A stretch of DNA of 64,000 bases from Castor canadensis (lineage: Eukaryota > Chordata > Mammalia > Rodentia > Castoridae), in NCBI RefSeq assembly GCF_047511655.1, contig NC_133403.1, positions 14,691,014 to 14,755,013 of the forward strand, read 5' to 3'. Positions 58,937-64,000 of the stretch are shown here, piece after piece. The notes under the pieces were generated by a model. That model was not told where the DNA came from. It ran no database searches and was given only the letters and a program-made list of their open reading frames with translations. The translations under genes were made by a program, and so were the position numbers. Every line of letters starts with the position of its first letter. Within the stretch, counting starts at the first letter, position 1.

Positions 58937-59058
58937 AAGTACAAGACCCTATCTGAAAAAACAAGCTAAAAGCAGAAGGACTGGGGGTGTGACTTCAGTG
59001 GTAGAGCACTTGCCTAGCTTGTGGATGGCCCTGAGTTCAATCCCCAGTACTGCCTAGA
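58937..59058 (+). mobile_element. 5'-truncated chimeric SINE (B1 end + ID half)
   Basis: 'gtacaagaccctatctgaaaaaac' is the end of a B1-type half. It is followed by an ID half: 'tgacttcagtggtagagcac', 'ttgcctagc', 'gagttcaatccccagtac'. The ID half is the best-preserved tRNA-like piece in the window and shows near-canonical internal A and B boxes. Confidence 0.85.
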
Positions 59059-59155
59059 AGAAGAAGGAGAAGAAGACAGAGAAAGAGAAGGAGAAGGGGA
59101 AGAAGAAGAAAAGAGTGGCAGGGGAAGAGGAAGGAGGATAAGCAGAAGGGGAAAG
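59059..59155 (+). repeat. Purine-rich (GAA/GGA)n SINE tail
   Basis: GAAGAAGG/GAGAAGG-type repeat directly downstream of the SINE, presumably its expanded tail. No coding meaning. Confidence 0.85.
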
Positions 59156-59449
59156 TTCAGAGCTTTGATTCTGATCTTCAATGATACAAGTCCTTGTTTG
59201 GAAGCTGCTCTAAATGCTCACCTTCCCCAGCTTTTGGATGCACTGAGTTCATTTGCTACTACAACCACTGGGATATTAATGAGGCCAAACAGCTACCATT
59301 GTGCTGTTTGCTTTTGTGGATGCACAGACTTTTGAGAAGAGCTTGGATTCTAGTTGTAGAAATCCAGAGTGATATTTGTAAGCTCCTGTGAGTTCTTGTG
59401 CAAGTCAGGGATGAGTTCAATTAAATTGTCACCATTGTGAAAAAAAAAA
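59156..59449 (+). pseudogene. Short 3'-end retrocopy of an unidentified transcript
   Basis: Non-repetitive text ending in an ATTAAA at 59420-59425, 14 bp of spacer and a run of ten A (59440-59449), after which L1 ORF2 sequence starts at once. This is the form of a 5'-truncated processed copy. Frames of 65-104 codons overlap it but none is recognisable, so the source gene is unknown. Confidence 0.55.
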
Positions 59450-62400
59450 AGATAAGGGCTGAAATCAATGAAAGAGAAACAACAACAACAAAAAACCATA
59501 CAAAGAATCAATGAAAAAAAAAGCTGGTTCTTTAAAAAAAATAAGATTGACAGACCCCTGGCAAACCTAACTAAAATGAGGAGAGAAAAAATCCAAATCA
59601 GTAAAATCAGAAATTCAAAAGGAGAGATAACTACAAACACCACAGTAATCCAGGAAATCATCACAGACTACTTTGAGAGCCTATACTCTAATAAATTTGA
59701 AAATCTCCAAGAAATGGACAGATTTCTAGAAACTTACAACCACCCAAAACTGAACCAAGAGGATATTAATCACCTGAATAGATCTATAACGCAAAAAGAA
59801 ATTGAAGCTGCCATCAAGAGCATCCCAAAAAAGAAAAGTCCAGGACCTGATGGATTCACTGCTGAGCTCTATCAGACATTTAAAGAACTAATACCAACCC
59901 TCCTTAATACCTTCCCTCAAAGGGGAAGGAACACTGTTTAACTAATTTTTGAAGCCAATATTACCCTCATCCCAAAAACCAGACAAAGACATCTCCAAAA
60001 AGGAGAACTACAGGCCAATATCCTTAATGAACATCGAAGCAAAATTCCTCAATAAAATAATGGCAAACCAAATCCAACAACACATCAGGAAGATCATTCA
60101 CCATGACCAAGTTGGCTTCATCCTAGGGATGCAGGGGTGGTTCAACATGTGCAAATCTATAAATGTAATACAGCGCATCAATAGAAGCAAAGACAGAAAC
60201 TACCTGATCATCTCAATAGATGCAGAAAAAGCCTTCGACAAGATCCAACACCATTTCATGATAAAAGCTCTAAGAAAACTAGGAATAGAAGGAATGTACC
60301 TCAGCATTGTAAAGGTATATATGACAAAACCTACAGCCAACATCATACTTAATGGTGAAAACTGAAACCATTCCCCCTAAAATCAGGAATGAGACAAAGA
60401 TGCCCACTATCCCCACTCCTATTCAACATAGTACTGGAATTTCTAGCCAGAGCAATTAGGCAAGAAGAAGAAATAAAAGGAATATAAATAAGTAAAGAAA
60501 ATGTCAAAATATCCTTATTTGCAGATCATATGATCCTATACCTTAAAGACCCAAAAAACCCTACTCAAAAACTCTTAGACACCATAACAGCTACAGCAAG
60601 GTGGCAGGATACAAAATCAGCTTACAAAAATCATTAGCTTTTCTATATACCAACAACGAACAAACTGAGAAGGAATATATGGAAACAATTCCATTCACAA
60701 TACCCTCAAAAAAAAATCAAATACCTAGAAGTAAATTTAACAAAGGATGTGAATGACCTCTACAAGGAGAATTATAAACTCCTGAAGAAAGAGATCAAGG
60801 AAGACTACAGAAGATGGAAAAATTTCCTGTGCTCATGGATTGGTAGAATTAACACAGTAAAAATGGCTATACTACTGAAAACAATCTACATGTTTAATGT
60901 AATTCCCATCAAAATCCCAATGACTTTCATCACAGAGATTGAAAAATCTACCCTAAAGTTCATTTGGAAACACAAGAGACTGTGAATAACCAAGGCAATA
61001 CTCAGCAAAAAGAGTAAAGCTGGAGGTATCACTATAACTGACTTTAAACTACATTACAAAGCAATAGTAATAAAAACAGCATGGTACTGGCAAAAAAACA
61101 GACTTGAAGGCCTGTGGAACAGAATAGAAGATCTGGATATGAATCAACACAATTATGCCCAACTTGGCCCAATTTGGCCCAAAGGTGCCAAAAATATATG
61201 ATGGAGAAAAGACAACCTCTTCAACAAATGTTGCTGGGAAAAGTGGTTACCCATCTGCAAGAAACTGAAACTAGATCCATGTCTACCACCCTGTACTAGT
61301 ATCAACTCAAAATTGATCAATGACCTTAATATTGGACCCGAAACTCTGAAGTTACTACAAGAAGGAGCAGGAAACACTATGGAACAAATAGGTATAGGCA
61401 AAGACTTCCTCAATAGAACCCCAGCAGCCCAGCAACTAAGAGAAAGGATAAATAAATGGGACTTCATAAAATTAAAAAACTTCTGCACAACAAAAGAAAT
61501 GGTCTCTAAACTAAAAAGACCACCCACAGAGTGGGAGAAAATATTTGCCAGCTATACATCAGACGATGGACTGATAACCAGAATATACAGGGAACTTAAG
61601 AAACTAAACTCTCCTAAAATCAATGAACCAATTAAGAAATGGGCAACTCAACTAAACAGAACTTTTTCAAAAGAAGAAATTCAAATGGCCAAAAACCACA
61701 TGAAGAAATGCTCACCATCTCTGGCCATAAAGGAAATGCAAATCAAAACCACACTAAGATTCCACCTCACCCCTGTTAGAATAGCCATCATTCAAAACAC
61801 CACCAACAATAAGTGCTGGAAAGGATGTGGGAGAAAAGGAACCCTAATCCACTACTGGTGGGAATGCAAGCTGGTGCAACCACTCTGGAAAAAAATTTGG
61901 AGGCTTCTTAAAAATCTAAACATAGACCTGCCATATGATCCAGCAATCCCACTCCTGGGGTTATACCCAAAGGAATGCAACACAGGTTACTCCAGAGGCA
62001 CATGCACACCCATGTTTATTGCAGCACTATTCACAATAGCCAAGTTATGGAAACAACCAAGATACCCCACTACTGATGAATGGATCAAGAAAATGTGGTA
62101 CCTGTATACAATGGGATTTTACTCAGCCATGAAGAAAAATGAAATACTGTTTGTAGGTAAATGGATGGGACTGGAGAACATCATTCTGAGCGAGGTTAGC
62201 CAGGCTCAGAAGACCAAAAATTGTATGTTCTCCCTCACATGTGGATTTTAGATCTAGGGCAAATGCAGCGATGTTGTTGGACTTGGATTATAAGAAAAGG
62301 GGAGAGCACATATGGGAGATATAGAAATAGGTAGAAAACCCAAAACATGAAAGCATTTGATATATCCACTCTAGAGGAACTAATACAGAAACCTTAAAAT

Positions 62401-62700
62401 GACAGGTTATCAATAGCAGGGGATCAGGAACCAATGTAAAGATCAGTTAGAGTTGAATCAACATGGGACATAACATATGGGTACATGAGAGCAATAGTAG
62501 GAATCTTTCTGCATAGCTATCATTAACTCAACTAGCAAAAATGCTTTGTCTTTCTTATTATGCTTGTGTTTTTTCTTCAACAAAGTCAGCCACAAGGGCA
62601 GAACGGGACCTGCCTGAAACTGAGGGGGGTGGAAAGTGTGGGGAAGGGGAGCAAGGTAGAGAAATGACCCAAAGAATGTATGCACATAATAAAAAAAGAG
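59450..62700 (+). mobile_element. Older L1, 3' half
   Basis: Sense ORF2 from about residue 300 to its stop at 62249-62251, then a 3' UTR to an A-rich end near 62690-62698. The 3' UTR differs from that of the young elements: it keeps 'gaaatgacccaaa' but lacks the 'aataataaaag' ending. In the 22.9-23.5 kb L1, the stretch between the text at 54640 and that at 59450 is about 520 bp, so the two halves probably belong together but lost that stretch. Confidence 0.82.
59468..62251 (+). pseudogene. ORF2p: L1 ORF2 (RT to C-terminus), inactive
   Basis: Open pieces: 59468-59941 (RT N-terminal, [29 protein letters not shown]), 59949-60365 ([37 protein letters not shown]), 60749-60985 (thumb) and 61313-62251 (312 codons, KCWKGCGRKGTLIHYWWEC to the stop). 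Between 60500 and 60560 the catalytic motif reads FADH instead of FADD (GAT-CAT where GAT-GAC is expected), so the second catalytic aspartate is lost. Several frameshifts separate the pieces. Confidence 0.88.
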
Positions 62701-62769
62701 CAAATGCTCATGGAAACTAAGATAGTGAAATGCAGCTGTGTGTATGTGACACAATTGGAAAAAGGACTC

Positions 62770-63370
62770 AAGGAAGACACATATCCAGGAAAGGTGTAAG
62801 AAACCCTTGTTTTAGACTAAATAATGAATGTCTTGCCCTTTAACAAGCCATTCAGCAAAGATGGAATCACAAAACATACAAAGAAACAAGAAAGTATTCC
62901 AATTCATGGGAACAAAATAAAACTGTAGACATTCTACCAAAAATATACAAAGATATGAGAATTACTGCCAAAGAGTTTGAGACAACTGTTTGAAATATGC
63001 TCAAAGAAAAATAGTAGAATATAAATAAAGATGAATTAAATGGAAAACGATGCATGAACAAAATGAAAATATCAACCAAAGGATAGCATTTGTTTTTCTA
63101 AAAGAGTTAAAAAATTCTGAAGATGAAAAATTCAGTAATTGATTTGACAAATTTACTAGAGGCATTCAACAGAAAACTCATCAAGTCAAAAGAAGGAAGC
63201 AATGAAGTTGAAGATTCAAGTTACTGAATCTGAGGAAAAAGTGAAGAAAAGTGAATGGGGCCTAAGGCAGCATGTTTCTCATAAAAAATTGTATAGTTCA
63301 GAAGATGATGGAAAGATATAATGGAAATATTGAATAATAAAAATAACCAAATATTCTGAATCTAATAAGA
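62770..63370 (+). mobile_element. HAL1 or ancient L1 ORF1-like fragment, tentative
   Basis: A-rich sense text with 'atgaaaaattcagtaattgatttgac', 'aggcattcaacagaaaactc' and 'gaatctgaggaaaaagtgaag' recalls the coiled-coil part of HAL1/L1M ORF1. Many stops and no clear ends. Confidence 0.45.
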
Positions 63371-64000
63371 GTTTCATTCCAATGTGAGGCAAAGAAAGAT
63401 GTCCAAGAGAAAGAAATGTGAGTGATCTCATTACCACTGGACCTTTCCTATAAGAAATGATAGAGTTGTAACAGGGGTTCATTTGAATCAGTGCCTTGCT
63501 CCTCTTGCATTACTTTTGTTTTCCGTCCCTCCCCAAGATGAGCTCTTTCTAAGTCTCAGTTAACTAAATGTAAGAGATGAATGTCTAGTATGATACTCCT
63601 GCCTTGACTAGCACACATATCATCATGTCAAGTCATTCCATTTCAAAAATCCCCAGCTCTTTTCCTGCCTAGCATGAAGCATCCAGAAAAGAGACATTTT
63701 CTGGACATCCCTTAGAAATAGATGAAGGATTGACATTGGATAAGTGAACAGTAAAGGGAGAGGAAGAAGAGAAAGTGAAAGGCATTACCAAGCCTTGGGT
63801 TTTCCTGTCCATTCTCTCACTGTAAGCTTTTGTGATCATTATAAACCCTTTGTACTTCCTGAGGCTTCACAGATGGTAAGGTCACTTCTACTCTCCTCAG
63901 GGACAATCTCAAATAAATTTGATTCCTTCATCCAACTTCTTTCTCCATCATTTTTGTTAGAGCAGTAAGCAATACGGGTCCTGAGTTTTCTGTCAAAAGC
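63371..64000. other. Unassigned intergenic sequence
   Basis: No repeat or coding segment recognised up to the right edge. Confidence 0.45.

Noticed and set aside
58970..59052. tRNA gene at the ID half of the SINE
   Set aside because: It lacks a complete cloverleaf, is fused to a B1 remnant upstream and followed by a purine-rich tail, so it is a SINE, not a tRNA gene.

Overview
The window looks like gene-poor mammalian (rodent) DNA made almost entirely of retrotransposon layers. No exon of a functional host gene could be supported. The rodent call rests on SINEs with a B1-like (7SL-type) left half joined to an ID-like (tRNA-Ala-type) right half. Together with a very active L1 lineage this suggests a non-murid rodent of the squirrel or beaver/kangaroo-rat side, with a beaver-like genome as a tentative guess from memory of its L1 3' ends. 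There is no bacterial gene, CRISPR array, tRNA or rRNA gene.

Layout: 1-1452 is the 5' UTR of an L1 whose body lies left of the window. 1453-7860 is a mosaic of old L1 fragments, SINEs, two MaLR-type LTRs and one nested young L1 tail with a clear target-site duplication (TSD). 7862-14450 is a full-length antisense L1. 14451-18910 is mostly unassigned sequence with a MER5-like element and two microsatellites. 18911-26617 is a second full-length antisense L1 interrupted by a sense-strand L1 tail with a 17-bp TSD. 26618-35870 is mostly unique AT-rich DNA plus two MLT1-type LTRs, one carrying a nested 428-bp solo LTR, and a perfect 3 x 31-bp tandem repeat. 35880-39370 holds an old head-to-head L1 pair, the sense member split by a 389-bp solo LTR with a 6-bp TSD. 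39370-47500 is old unique DNA with MIR, L2 and old L1 pieces and a local duplication.

47510-52110 pairs an antisense L1 tail directly with a 5'-truncated processed pseudogene that I recognise as SOCS6 (C-terminal SH2/SOCS box plus about 3.7 kb of 3' UTR-like sequence). 52140-62700 appears to be one older sense L1 split by a younger sense L1 with two internal deletions (54641-58936), a SINE and a small polyadenylated retrocopy. The right edge has a HAL1/old-L1 ORF1-like stretch and then unassigned sequence.

Functionally nothing here works together as a pathway. The interest lies in L1 evolution: at least three unrelated-looking 5' UTR types coexist, two made of tandem monomers (about 227 bp and about 135 bp). 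A shared promoter-proximal module carries a YY1-like motif at three of the 5' ends. Antisense reading frames in the monomer-type 5' UTR stay open in two separate copies. Every L1 open reading frame examined is broken by frameshift, deletion or loss of a catalytic residue, so none of the copies appears competent for retrotransposition.
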